A stretch of 64,000 nt of DNA from Mimachlamys varia (Eukaryota; Mollusca; Bivalvia; Pectinida; Pectinidae), in contig OX392534.1 in the NCBI GenBank assembly GCA_947623455.1, positions 38,693,426 through 38,757,425 on the forward strand, read 5' to 3'. The notes under the pieces are model-generated. The model saw only the letters and a list, made by a program, of their open reading frames with translations, was not told the origin of the DNA and ran no database searches. Position numbers and translations under genes: made by a program. Position 1 is the first letter of the stretch. Every line of letters begins with the position of its first letter. Of this stretch, positions 30,201-45,200 are shown piece after piece.

Positions 30201-33200
30201 CATATTTAACATTTGCATAGGTGTTAACCTTTGAAACCTCTAATATGGAAGATCTCCCTCATTTCATATTTCCAATGAGGGAGAAAGTACGTGAAATGCG
30301 ACTGAAACTGCATTGCTCAATTTGTCTTTCCCATTTTATATATCAAAATAACTTCAAAAAGTGTTCATTTGATCGAGACACACCTGTTATGGTCATTACA
30401 CACATCCTGCAGTAACTAGGAGATCATTTGACCGCAGGTTGTAGATTTTGACCTTGTGTGAGTTTGGACTTTGATGGGGGAGATTTCGAGGGAGATTGGT
30501 AAATTTTGGTCAAAATGAGGGACGGTTAACTGGTATACATTTGCTACATTTCATACTGGGTCCTTTTTTATAACATCTATTTGTTTAGAAGTTCCCTCAG
30601 GCAATGCTACAAACCATTATAAGTGCAATATATTACCATGTCCATAATTTATTCATCTATATTCAACCTTCCAAATCAATGATATTTCTGAGTGTTCATT
30701 TTTTTAAGGAGACCATTTGAAATAATAAATAGATCTGTCCAGTGATTTCTGAGAAATTAGCGCTAACAATCTCCTACTATAACAAGATGACAGAACTGGA
30801 ACACCATAGCATATAAGCTTATTTCATTGACATAATGGGCTGTATGGGCTAACTAGAACTGTAAGCCGATGGCTGACTAATACCCCCCCGCTACCTCTTA
30901 TTAGAGGTGTCTGACATGTTTTTGAAAAAAACATGATGTAGTACAAGTTGTATATAACATGCATTATATAATGTCAACAGTCAGCAGAATTTTAAAAGCC
31001 GAACGGACAAATTTTAACCTGTGTATAGTAATCCTCAACATTACTTACTGCGAAGTTTCATTGAAAATGACCCAGTAGTTTAGAAGAAGTTGTCCAGACA
31101 TCATGTTATTACGGAAACCTGTGTATAGTCACCTCATTACCATGGCAACAAAAATTTTGACAAACGAAACCCTGTATGCAAATCTATACATGGTCCCCAA
31201 CAATACTGCCAAGTTTCACTGAAATTGATCCAGTAGTTTAGGAGGAGTTGTCCGGACAACACATTATAATGGAAACCTGTGTATAGTGACCTGGTTACCA
31301 TGGCAACCAAAATTTTGACAAACAAAACTCTGCATGCACATCTACACATGGTCCCCAACAATACTGCCAAGTTTTATTGAAATCGATCAAGTAGTTTAAG
31401 AGGAGTTGTCCGGACAACATTTTATTATGGAAACCTGTGTATAGTGACCTGGTTACCATGGCAACCAGAATTTTGACAAACGAAACCCTGCATGCACATC
31501 TACACATGGTCCCCAACAATACTGCCAAGTTTTATTGAAATTGATCCAGTAGTTTAGGAGGAGTTGTCCGGACAACATTTTTCTACGGACAGACGGACAG
31601 ACGGACAGACAGACGGACAGACAGACGGACAGACAAGCTGATTCCAGTATACCCCCCCTAACTTCGTTGCGGGGGGGTATAATTAGCTTAGCACCGCCTT
31701 TTATTCTAAAGAAACTCATTTATCATTTGACAAAGACCATTCAGTTATATTTTTTATAAAAAGGCTTTTTGTATAACGTAATTACCTTTGTTAGCACACG
31801 CCATCCACTTAGCATTTCTGTTGTCTGATACTTCTCGACCAATCAGAAATGTGAACATCCGTACCTTTTAAATAGAAGCAAATCATGTAAGTTATGTTCA
31901 AATTGGCAATGTAAAAAAAAAAAATTTATACTTCATAAATGACAACCTGATATAACTGGAAGTTGATCACCTGATAACAAGAAGTTGATAGCATGATAAC
32001 AAGAATTTGATCACCTGATATCAGGAAGTTGATCACCTGATAACAGGAAGCTGGCCACAAGATAACAGGAAGTTGATCACTTAAAAACAGGAAGTTGATC
32101 ATCTGATATCAGGAAGTTGATCACATGATAACAGGAAGCTGATCACGTGACAGAAAGTTGTCACTTGATACCAGGAAGAAATTCAGTTGAAATATTTTTT
32201 GAGATGTTCTGATAAATATTAGTGTATAAAACATACACTGATTAAGTATGTCCAAAAAGGAACAGACAATAAATGGTATATTGGGGAAGATGCAAGTTCA
32301 ATATTGCTTCATTAAGGCCATTATCTGTCATCTATAAGACAACAAAGCAACAAGAATGCTTTTGTCAATTACTCACAGGCTTTCTGTTTTCTATCCGCCA
32401 ATTTCGTTCTTCAAATATTTGTTCGTAGCCCTCGGGGGCGCCGTCGGTGATAAGCATGATGGCTTTGTTACACAGACGGGTCCCCAGTACATCCTCCTCC
32501 TAAACACAACAACATACAGGTTTGGTAATCGACAAATTCACGGCACAAGTTTGAACCAATTTACAAAAACTTGAAATTAAATTAATTGAAGTATCATATT
32601 GGAAAGGAAAACCGTTTTAAAATCAACACTGTTTATCAACATAAAAACATTAAGTCACATTGAAAACTTTCAGTTATCATGAGTTGAATCTGTGGTCTTT
32701 TGGGAAAGGTTTGAAATTTATATGAGATGAGAAAATAAAATATTGTGCAAATATATTTGATAGCACAATATTTATAACAGTCCACATCTTAGCTAAAACA
32801 AGATATAAGGAAATGTATATGAAAATTATGCTACAGAAATTTCAAAATTTAGAAAGTTGAATTTAATTTATTCAAATGAAGATAAAATTATCTTGTATTG
32901 ATGATGATGATGATGAGGATTTATTGTCATTGTATATAGATGAGGAATGAGCAATATGAAGGTATAGTCATTAAGGCAATGTTTGGCAATAACTCACCCT
33001 TTCAAACAAGTCGAAGGCCTCCGTCAGAGCTTTGTCAAACCTGGCTATATATGAAGTCTTCATGTTTTTTATATAGCCCGCTAACCTCTGACGATTCTCC
33101 TTACTCGCTTGCATCATCGTACCATTGAAACACGGGTCTAGATAGGTCAGGTTTTTGTTAAACTGAAGAAAAAATACAAATAAAGTAACATCTGATCAAC

Positions 33201-36200
33201 AACGGCAAACAAAACTATGATAAGTAAGTAGTGAAGATTGTAACAAGAGAACAAGACCACCTGTTATGCTCACTGGATATCAATGAAGTTTGTTCGAGTA
33301 CAAGTTTCTGGTCCTAATTAAGGATACATTAAATCAAACTGAAATCTGTACATGTATGTGTATGTATATTGTATCTTTCCTTGTCTTTCTATCCAGCAAT
33401 GAAAGGAGTTGATGATTCATACAAGTCTTTAGTACGGATGATACAGATGCACTGACAAGCACTTTCATGTACTCTAACACACCCCCATCCACTAAACAAG
33501 GGTTTTAACTACATCAAATCTAATTACCAGCTATCAAATTACATCCAATTAAGTTATCACATAATTACATAGAATATTTTATTTTAAACATTTTTTTATA
33601 TGTATTTAAAATAAGGAAAAAGGAAATAAGGCACCAGGTAGATTTTGTTGTTTTGTCCTTACACCGAAACTCTAATTTACCCCAACCAATACTTGACCCT
33701 GTGACCTTTACTTTTGGTCCGTTGACTCCTTGTTTCCTTAATTGTTCAATTCTGACCAACTTTGCTTCAGAATGTCATAACAAATGATCTTCAGTGAAAA
33801 GCTACAAAAGTTTACCTTCACCTTTGACCCGATGACCTTGACTTTTGGTCAATTGACTCCTTGCTTGATTCTGATCAACTTTTAATGTCAAAACAGTTTG
33901 TTCATCAGTGAAAAGCTACACAATTTGACCTTGTCTTTTGCCCTTGACTTTTGATCAGTTGTCGTTTGCCCTTGACTTTTGATCAGTTGACTCTTTGCTT
34001 AATTTTGACCTGCTTTGTTTCACAATGAAATTCACAGATTCCAGAATAGCCTAGGGGTTGAGGACTATTTTGGTGCATCTTTGGCCAGGGAAGGTTCCTG
34101 CCAAATTTCATTCAAATTCGTTCAAGGGTTTTGAGAGGAAGTCGTAAATGTAAAACGCTGGACAAAGTCAGTCAAAAGTTGATTGCAATAAGTCACTCGA
34201 GACTTTGTATCAATTGACCTAAAATTACAGTTTGGTTTAAAACCAAAGAAACGAACTGGAAACTAGATTTTATCAAAAAAAACCCAGGAAGTAGCGAAAA
34301 AAGGGCAAAATGTTTTAAGATTTTAGTAGGACAGTAAAATATGTCAATATTTCAAAACTTACCGATATTATGTTAAAATAGTCTTTACTGCTAAAAGTTT
34401 CTAGAATTCTTTCGATTGTACTTCGTGTGATTTCCATTCTCAGTCCCTTCATACTGCCACTGGTGTCCACCAAAATTATCACATTCTTCGGTGACGATGA
34501 GGACTCAATATACCTGTAATCAAAGAAATTTATCATTCGACAATTTCATATGAGTTCTAAAAATCTCCGCCTCCCCTTCACAACGGTAATCAAAGAAGTT
34601 TACCATTCAGCAATTTAAAAATTCAATCTCCGCCTCCCCTTCGCAATGGTAATCAGAGAATACATTCTTGTTTGTACCACATAGTTTAAAATGATAATTT
34701 ATTGTAGATTTGTAACCCTTGAGTTGATCCAGATAGTTTTTGTCAATTATTACAGGGGCAATAGAGATACAAATTTCAGTCTTATTAGGTATCGTAACTA
34801 CATCAGGTTGAGAATTTGAACTTGATTGCCACTAAAACAGACTTTGGTAGATAAACATTTGATAAAAATTAATTCTTTTACCAGTAAATGATCGAAACTG
34901 AGCAAAATTGAAAAAATACTTTTCATACTTTCTGAGAAACACTTTACCTGCCTACCTTATACAATGTACTATAGAAATGAATTGTTAATGATATAAATGC
35001 AAGTTCAAATCTATTCTTAGTTCCTTTTTCTACAACGAAAACTGAAAGTCCAATATATATACACATTGTATTTTACATTCATAAATGGAATTCAGTAACC
35101 CCAAGTTTTGTATTTTTGAACTTACCAATTTCTTACTCGGCAGTCAAACATGTCTATATTACCTCCCTTGTTGTCTTGAGGCCACCGAATACCTGTAACA
35201 GACATGGCATGTCAATCATAACAGATCAGCCAATCAAATCAACAGAAACTGGTGATCTCTATCTTAAAATTCAATGTAAAACGAAGAAAAATATTTCCCT
35301 TTAATCACCTGTTCAACTGCTGATCTCTTGGAAAAATATTAAAATAGGGAGGTACTTTTATAAAGGAGGCTAGTGCTGTAGGGGTTTTATTGTGGGAGGA
35401 AACCAAAGTAACAGGAGAAAACCCTCGTGGTCAGGCAGGTGACTCGATCACAATCCATTAATCTTTTCACATCCATTTGGGAAATTGGATGCCGACCGCC
35501 TTGGTGAAAGGCAAGTGAGTGCTATCCAGCCCACCACCATTACATAGTAATACAGTATGAAATAACCAGCTAGACCTGTCAATGTGACCATTTTACACTA
35601 TCAAATATCAAATAAATAACACAGTAATTGAAAGTTCACTTTCAATAATATCTTGTAAAGTAACACCATACAGCCAATTTCTTATCTTCATAATCACTTA
35701 TTTCTCTAATATACATTTTGTAAATAACAGTATAGCACCACACAATGAATCTGTATGTAATATATCCTGTAGTTATAACACTTCGGCTTTCCACACAGGC
35801 GGCCTTGGTAAAATTGATCCGCCAAATTGTAATACATATAGATATTCAGAGAAAGTTCCTACTCAACTCCAAATACCCAAGTGGAGTATAAAATGATACA
35901 GTGGGTGTTGCAGTATCAGCGCTGAAGCATTCAAGTGATGCTGTTGGAAGCACAACCCCACTATCAACAGAACACAATACATCACCACTACATATAGGGA
36001 GATATTAGCCAGGTGGCATAAACAATAATATGAATTGTACTGATGATATGAAAATTGTATTTCTATGTACTGTAAAACACTTTGGAGTATCTTATGTTAG
36101 ATCAACTTTTATTATATAACGTATAACCCTTTTCAGAACTGATTTTACTTGCCTGGAAATATTCTGAAGAAGCCATCAGAGCTACAGAAGTATTGCCATG

Positions 36201-39200
36201 TTAGACCTTTAATGTCTTTGTCGTTCTGCAGCATCCTCTCATTCAGAGCTTCAGACCATTTCACTCCATTTTGAATTAAAGAATCTGAAAGGATTGAAAA
36301 ACATTACATAGTTATGTGTATCTCCCTGTGTAATAGTTAACTCAACCTTTCACGACACAAAATGTAACAGGTAGGTTCTTACTGCCGTATCAAACTTTTT
36401 GTCAGCAGAACTTCCCTCAGAAAAAATATTTAGCAGTACCATCCCATCCATCACTTTTTTTTAGATAAATGAAGACAACCTTTAAAAGGATTTTCAGAAA
36501 ATCAGTCACCAAAATATTTTTTGAAAATAATTCACCATAGAACATTTTTAACAATATTTGCTTTTTCATTGATATTTGAATTGCCTCCCTTAATACAGAC
36601 AAAAACTCAAACTAATGCTTTATGGATTTGTGTGACAAAGGGGGAAAATGATTTAAAGGTGTGTGATCCACTGTACATGTAGTAAAACATAATTCAGCTG
36701 TGTAAGGACATCTCATCGTGAGATCTAGTCGTGAGATCTAGTCTCACATTGTGAAACACGGAAACTCAATATGTCATAGTAAATCATATTACAGAAGTAT
36801 CTCACATCTCTGAATCAGTTTTAGTCTCAGCTCACAGCTTGATGAATTGAAAGATCTGTAAAATCATCCTGAATGACTTTTTATGCATTTATTTCTGTGG
36901 TTACCGGAAGACATTGGAAACAAACCTCACAAAGATAGCTTAACACATGGCACGACTACATGATTTGTATGCAAATTTTCTTAAAACATTTTTTTTTTTT
37001 TTTTTAAATCGGGTCCATAAGGATCAATTACATTTTTAGTTATTTGATGAAACTTCCTTAAAATCAAATAAATGCACTCTAAACAATTGGAAAGATTTGA
37101 AATTATTCTTGAACCTCTTTCTGGACAGACCAATGAATGGCCGTTTGTATATCCCAAGTCAACATTGTTTGGTGGGGATCAATACATTTGGTTTAAGTTA
37201 GGGTTTGTGGATACCCAATATATACAAAGGCAGATCATAGGCTCACCTCTGGGGTTTGGTTATCTTTACACTACATGATATGTCATTGAAAATACAAAAA
37301 TATCTCACCAAAATAAGGTTGGCAATTTTGATACGAGAATATCTGCTACCTACTTTTATCGTAAACGTTTGTGGGTACATGTACAGTACTGGTGTTAAAA
37401 TTGACGGCTGCGTTGTTGAATCGAGGGCTGCTGACAGTGGGGAGGTAGCGATACTTGGCTATCGTATTCGTACCACCTATTCCTACCAGCATCACGTCGC
37501 TGCGTAAATTTGCCTCCTGTAAAATTAACAAAATATTATAAGCAAGAACTTCAAAATTTATAAAAACATTTGTTCGTTAATTTGAAGGATCCTTGTGCAA
37601 AGTACTTTTCTTAAAGGCCCAATATACGTCACTTTCGGCAAAACTTGAAGCAAAAATCTAGCCTAATAATTTATTATATTTATAGATTTAGTTAAGATTA
37701 ACTGATATCAGCAATATTCAAGATGAATTCTTTCGCGGTTACCAGTACAGCAGCAGTTGGAACACGCTATTTGTAAACACGCGTCCATTTCGAACCGTCT
37801 TCTACCTTCGGTTTGTTGTTGAAGTGGGCCCCACCTGAATTATTTTTAATTCTTTGGATTTTTTTGTCAAGAGTTTCTTGTTAGTTACCGCTCAGGTTTA
37901 CTTCGTTTTAGGCTTATTTTTGCATAGTTATCAACTGGATTTTTTTTCAGAATTTTTCAGAATCACGATAATTTCCCTGAAGTTATACGCATATTGGGCC
38001 TTTGATCATTTTCAGGGGAAAATATTGTAACATGTTTTTAATTTGTGTTACCTCTACTCCAAGCCTATAAGCTATGTTATTTCTAAACTAACTTTTTACA
38101 ATTATCATCTGTCACAATATCTCCAAATTGACCATGCTTGTTACCATAGTAACAATATTAACAATGATTATCACCTTCATTTTGACTACGAAAATAACAA
38201 TAATTTCTAGAAGCTTGGTTAACATAAGTTATCTGCTAAATCAGAATTGGATTGCTAATAAAGACATAATATATTTATACATCTAATGATGGAAAAAAAA
38301 GCATTGCGTGCTGTTTGTGATGGTAAATTTTGCAGATGTAATATTGAACATTTTTACAGTTTTACTGTTGTGACTGGATCTTTCGGAATAATGTAACACA
38401 AGCACCAGTGTCCGGAATATGACCCCTATTTCAGTATCTATATATTCTGTAATACGTCATGTTTACTCCAAGGGTTAAAATCACTGTCCATACCCTCCTC
38501 AACATATAAACCATCAGCCTGTTAACTATAAAGATATTTATCCATTACATTATAAGTGTCTGCATGCATTGGCTTGTCAACTTTGACGTTGGGACATTCT
38601 TGACCTCTGTGCAGTTTGTCCCACTATTGTTCAATGGAGGACAAATTTCGATTGCTGCTAGCCCAACAAGTTCTTGGACATTGTTTTGGGCTTGAAAAGC
38701 ATGCCACAATCTTGTAACATTCTTTCTGGCATTGTCAAGCTGATCAAAGTTAGATTTTCTGTCATCGTCCAAAACCCATGGTATACTTTATCGACGTTTA
38801 CATACCCTGGGCTAAAACAGATGGAAACCCTCGTTTTCGTTCTTAAATAGTAGCCAATCATATTGATACTTTCATCCGTGACTACATCCAGCTGGGGTAT
38901 CCTGTTTAATTTGTAGCACGCCTGTCAACAAAACCTGTCGATTGAGTTATAATTGTGACAATTGAGATTGAAATATTAGGTCCTACTATACTGAGATTGA
39001 TATCGGCGTCATGCTTACAGAAATATACTGGTCGTGGTCAAGGTAAAATGATCTACCAGAGTATCACGAGAAACAACCATTCTGATTGGTCTTAATCTCT
39101 GAATAAACTTCTATTCAGGGAACAAAGATTTATATCTATTCCAGCCCACAGCATGTAAACATCAGAGAAGTGTACCGTGGGTTTATTCCGATGATGATTT

Positions 39201-42200
39201 TCTGTTGAATAATGAGAATATGTGACGATAGGACCTGACCCGGGGTCCTGACCCCATCTTTTGGCTGTGAGGTTACTGGAATGGCTAAATTGCAGAAGTG
39301 ATGTATGAACAGATGAACACTAAAATAATGGGCAACGTATGACTTGCTGAACTTGCAAACTTAGCGTATTAACCTTCGCCCCTTATAAACTTCAAACATT
39401 CAAGTCTTTCTGGCTTTACTCAGGTTTTAAACAAAATGTGCCTTGCTCTGTACGTACTCTGCATGTGCAAAATAGAATCAATTTTGTTTTTGAATTAGGT
39501 ATAATTATGAAATTGTGTTCCAGATTCTTAAAGTTGACCATAATGTTAAAAAGAGTCGGCAAGGATCCGTATTTGGGCTGTACATCAAATATCGTCCAGT
39601 TGACTTACTGAAGTACCAGGGGTATTATAAATCATACCTTCAAATTTCTCGAAAAAAGTGATTACAGTTATAAGGTGGCCTAAAGCAGAGTTGTATTAAT
39701 TTTTTCCCGCAAGTCTATTCGGCTTTAAAAACCAATGAATAAGCAGCTCTATAGATTAAATTCATACATTTGACCAAGCTTAGCTAACAATGATTTTCAT
39801 GCAAGACAGTCAATAATATATTAAAAGCAAGACTTTTTCATCTAAGAGTTACTTCTCTTTGATTTTTATAATCTATATAATCATGATATCATTCTTGCAA
39901 CACTACAAGATAAATTTTGATATTTTTTTAACAGAAAACATTTAGGATACCCATCACACTACATTACTGAAGTTTAGTCAAGAATTCAAAAAATGATTTA
40001 TATTATAAAACTGTATTGTAAAGTTATCATGGATGTGGAATTTTGTGATTCACAATTTCTTTAAAAGCTATTATTTGAACCAAGATCTGCATGAAGCTAA
40101 AAAAACTATTCGCAACAACTTGGCTAACATTGATATTAATTAATCAAGTATATGTCACATGCTGAAAGATTGTCTGTTACACAAAAGTCCTAATGTAAAA
40201 TACAAGACAACATATAAAATCATGTTGATTTGAGGTGGAGTCCAGATGGTTGGGAAAATGGAAAACATTGGGTTATGACATTAATGGAACAATGAACACA
40301 CGTGACATTGGTATTTACAGACATGACTTATTTTGTTGAACCATTGATATTGATGAAGCACATGGTCAATGACAACTTTTATTACGCTGAAAAGAAATGT
40401 CAGTCTAAGACAAAATATAAACATTCATGAAATCAACAAAATCAAAATCCTTATAAATATTTCAAGTAATTACAGAGAACAAAGAAAGGTCATTACAGTT
40501 AACTGATGTCTGCCTATATCGTGATCAATGATTTACCAAACAATTGTATACAATTACATCTCCAGCAAACATACAGTATGTAAGCACACACACATAGGGA
40601 GGTATTACCCATGTGGCATAGGACGAATAGTTTCTGCCTGTAAAGGTTGCTCCTGTAAATTTCTCAAAATTATTTAATGGGACTGCATGCATGATTGTAT
40701 AAAATTGTATTTCAAGGTTTTTAAACACTTAATGTAGATTATTCAAGCTAAATAGGGCACTATATCAAATGTTGTCTTTGTAACCTATATTTTATTAATC
40801 TATGATATGCTGAAAGTCAGAGAGGCAATACGTAATGTCAGTTATTTCAATTTTAAACATTCGTTCATGCTAGGTTATATATAATTACGTATAAGTATAT
40901 GGAGTTTAACAGGAAACAGACAACGGAGCGACCCACAATGCACCACTACATTACGACTAGTGAGTTACAGTCGGCTAACATCAAGATACCTCAGCATTCT
41001 CCTCGTTTGTATAATTGGAATCCGAATCGTCAGCTTGATTTGAATCAGTGGGCTAAATAAAAGTTAGTAAAAAGTTAAAGTGCATAAAAACAACATACAG
41101 ATAACAATAAGATTAAAACAGCACTCACCTGATATACGGTTAACGTACATGTTTTAGCAGTCATCTTATATTTTAAAGCAATTTTTGCGCACAGAAAACA
41201 TTTTGCATGAATTATGATTTCGCTAGTTACAGGGTGAGTTTATACTTTAATTTTCTACATTGAGTGTTTTGAGTATAACGCCAAATCATTGTGCTTATCT
41301 GTTTAAATCCAAATCATTGTGCTTATCTGTTTAAATCCAAATCATTGCGCTTATATGTTTAATTCTGTTTAAGCGTTGAAATTTGAGCACACGAAAACAA
41401 GTACGTTTACAGTATAAGGATTTTGACAAATATATATTCAATATTGAAAAGTTAAAGAAAAGATGGAAAATGCAACATTTTTGTTACATGTCTAGAATAA
41501 AGAAAAATATAGACCATTCCCAGAGATAATTACCACAATTTCTCGCGTATAGTGCACACTTTTTTAGGGATAATCGAAAGTGTCAAGAAGGGGGTGTGCA
41601 CTCAATACGCAAGAACAAGCAAAAACCTCGACTTGATCGCGATCATGTATCGTTAATTTTTCGGAGATTTTCAGAATGACTTGAAATATCCTCGTGGTAG
41701 TTAACAGTTGATATATTGTTAAATAATTCCTGATTTGCATTATCTTTTTACAACCACGAAAAGTTGCAATTATAAAAGTCATACAATACGATAGGATCTG
41801 ATAAATAAACTCGAGGAAAGTAGCCTGAACTTTCAGGTCGAGATTGTATTGACGCTACATTATTACAAGGCATATGGAGAAATATACCAAAGAATTAGAT
41901 CGTTGTTAGCACTCTGATGTTAAAAATGCCTTTCTTGTGTAAAATCATACTGGACAATTCAATCCTGACGGTAGAATGTGTCAAGAACGACATAGGAAGT
42001 TCGCCGGTTTGTGTATTGCAAAGAGTGAAGGTCGCGTAATATCAATACCCGGCAGTAACAAACAGAGTCGCAAACAAGCGAGTTGCACTGGTAACAATAA
42101 CAGTTAGAGTTTGGAAAATAAACATTTAGGGACTCAAAACAGTTCAATACATATCCATATTTTCATTTCAAAGAAAAAATGTTGAAATCACAAAGGGTTT

Positions 42201-45200
42201 GTGTTTTTTATGTCTAACAAGTTCGGCTGTATGCGGTCTTCGTCAGACCTGATTGAGTGACTGCTTTTAGTACAACCGTCAACCTAGTACACCGACTCTA
42301 CTGTATCGATGTCTAGACGCACAGAGGCTCCCAAATTGTTTATTTTATAGAAAACGTGGAAGGTTAAGTCTTATGTAAGATTTAATTGAATAATTTATGA
42401 ATGATATTGCCGTGAAAACATCGTTTATTTCAATTATCTGTATATTAGGCCTGTGCCTTCGCTTGTGTCAACAGATCTTCACTGTAACTCGTGCGAGGTG
42501 TCAATCAATGTCAAGCCTAATTAACGAGGCATTGTGTTATGTTTTCAAAGTTTCCTATTCAAAGGTGTTTGTTTAATTAACCTTAATGGCGACTTACCTG
42601 GTTATTGCTATAATACTGGCTTGAGGGTTTTTTTTTTTCAAGATTTTTTTTTTTCATTTTTGGACCCCAAAACGTACCTGCGCACTATACGCGAGTGCGC
42701 ACTATATGCGAGAAATTACGGTATATATATATAAATGTTCAAAGACTAAACATTTGTATAAATTTTTTTTATTCGGCAGACACTAGTCCAAACATCTGTC
42801 TAAACTTTCCCCTTACACCAACATTGATAACAAGGTGCCATAGTTAGTAAAAGTCCACATTCAAATCCACATGCTGTGTGATATTATGTATGAAGTAATG
42901 AATTGAAAAATTTAATGATGTACTAGTTTCTGCTCTAGCTGTTGGCATTCTTGTATGGATAATAGTTTATTATTCTGTTATCAGGAATGTATTGAAGTTG
43001 ATAAACAAAGATTTTCTAAAAACAGTAACAGTGACCTTGACCTTTAATATTATACAGAAACCTTGAAACACAAACTTGTCCCAAAGCATTGCTGTTGTTC
43101 TTAAAGCCTTGTTGTAGGAGTTTGAAATAAAGAAAAATTATAGCCAATCACCACAAAAAGTTACATGGTAAAAAATGATGACTCCTGGCTTTGTGGTTCT
43201 TAAGAAGAAAGTGACTCATGTAGACTGGCCGACATCACGCCCACACCACTGCATAAACCTGCAAACAATCCTTATCAAATCAACTTGTAGACAAATTGTA
43301 TAATTGCTGACTAGTACGAAGTATAAAGGGACATGTACATTTGGCTTTGAGTACATTTGAACACAATATTTATGAATCATGATTAAGTTCAGTGTAATTA
43401 GTAAGTGGAGAACAGCACAGTGCTAAAGAATATGAGTAAAACAACAGAAAACCATGGGTTTTACCTGGCCTGTTGGTTTGGTGGTATGTGGTGGCAGCGG
43501 TGGGTGGACAATTTCAGGACTGGTACGATTGATGCCCATCACTAAGAGATCTGCATCACTGAGGAGCTTCTTATTATTGAGGTAGTCAAACTGTGAGGAT
43601 CAAAAATATCGTCAATGAGCGAGGAAAACTGTAACAAGGCCATCTACTCCTAGATAGTACAGTAACAGCAACTTATTGAATTGTCTTTCAAGCAAATCCA
43701 GCTGTAATAAACTGGATTTAACTGAAACCCTTATCCCTGCACATCCTCAGAGTTTAAAGCCCATTCATTAAACAGTGGACAAGGTACCCCAATTCCTGCA
43801 CATTGTTTGAGTTTGAAACCCATTGATTAAACAGTGGATGAGGTACCCCCATTCTCTCAATATCCAGAGTTTGAAGCCCATTCATTAAATAGTGCATGAA
43901 GTACCCCAATTTCCTGCATATCCTCAGAGTTTAAAGCACATTCATTAAACAGTGGATGAGGTACCCCCATTCTCTCAATATCCAGAGTTTGAAGCCCATT
44001 CATTAAATAGTGGATGAAGTACCCCAATTTCCTGCATATCCTCAGAGTTTGAAGCCCATTCATTAAATAGTGGATGAAGTACCCCAATTTCCTGCATATC
44101 CTCAGAGTTTAAAGCACATTCATTAAACAGTGGATGAGGTACCCCCATTCTCTCAATATCCAGAGTTTGAAGCCCATTCATTAAATAGTGGATGAAGTAC
44201 CCCAATTTCCTGCATATCCTCAGAGTTTAAAGCACATTCATTAAACAGTGGATGAGGTACCCCAATTTCCTGCATATCCTCAGAGTTTGAAGCCCATTCA
44301 TGAAATAGTGGATGAAGTACCCCAATTTCCTGCATATCCTCAGAGTTTAAAGCACATTCATTAAACAGTGGATGAGGTACCCCAATTTCCTGCATATCCG
44401 CAGAGTTTAAAGCCCATTCATTTAACAGTGGATGAGATACCCCCATTCCCTCAATATCCAGAGTTTGAAGCCCATTCATTAAACAGTGGATGAGGTACCC
44501 CCATTCCCTCAATATCCAGAGTTTGAAGCCCATTCATTAAACAGTGGATGAGGTACCCCAATTTCCTGCACATCCTCAGAGTTTGAGTTTAAAGCCCATT
44601 CATTTAACAGTGGATGAGGTATGCCGCTGAGAACCTGGGGTCAAGGTTGAAAGTGAAATAATGTCACAGTGAAGAAAAAAGTAATTTGGAGCAATTTACT
44701 TCTTAATCACGTCATGTGGTCAAGACCAAAGGTGAAATCAAGGTCAATATGACCTGTCTATAGATGCATGATCATATAAAACTGTCGAATGTATCTAACG
44801 GCTGAGTCAAATTCAATCAATTTCAAAATCGAAAAAGAAAAAGATTCTTCTTAGTCATTTAATGGTAGATCTCCTATTCTTTAGGTCTTTCATTGGTAGA
44901 CTTAGGAAAAATTTAACATTTAACAAGGTAATTTGGTAACTGTTAGTAACCAATATGAAGCAAACGGACAAACCTCAAGCTGTTCATCAAAGGTATGGTT
45001 CTTACTGGCCCTCTCTGCTACAGCTACCAGGTTCTGTATAAAACAATGAATATGTAAAAGACAAGAAACACTAGCCTTGATTGTAATGAAAAACATGAAT
45101 TGTGCTTAATTCCATAAAGGTTACCACTATAATGTTATAATTAATAAACAGGTTTCCATATAGCCACTTACTTTTGATAAAGTCACTGGTCATATAAATG

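Noticed and set aside
31137..31719. Cysteine-rich minus-strand frames over the 158-bp units
   Set aside because: Overlapping copies of the same translated repeat; part of a repeat element with simple-sequence tail.
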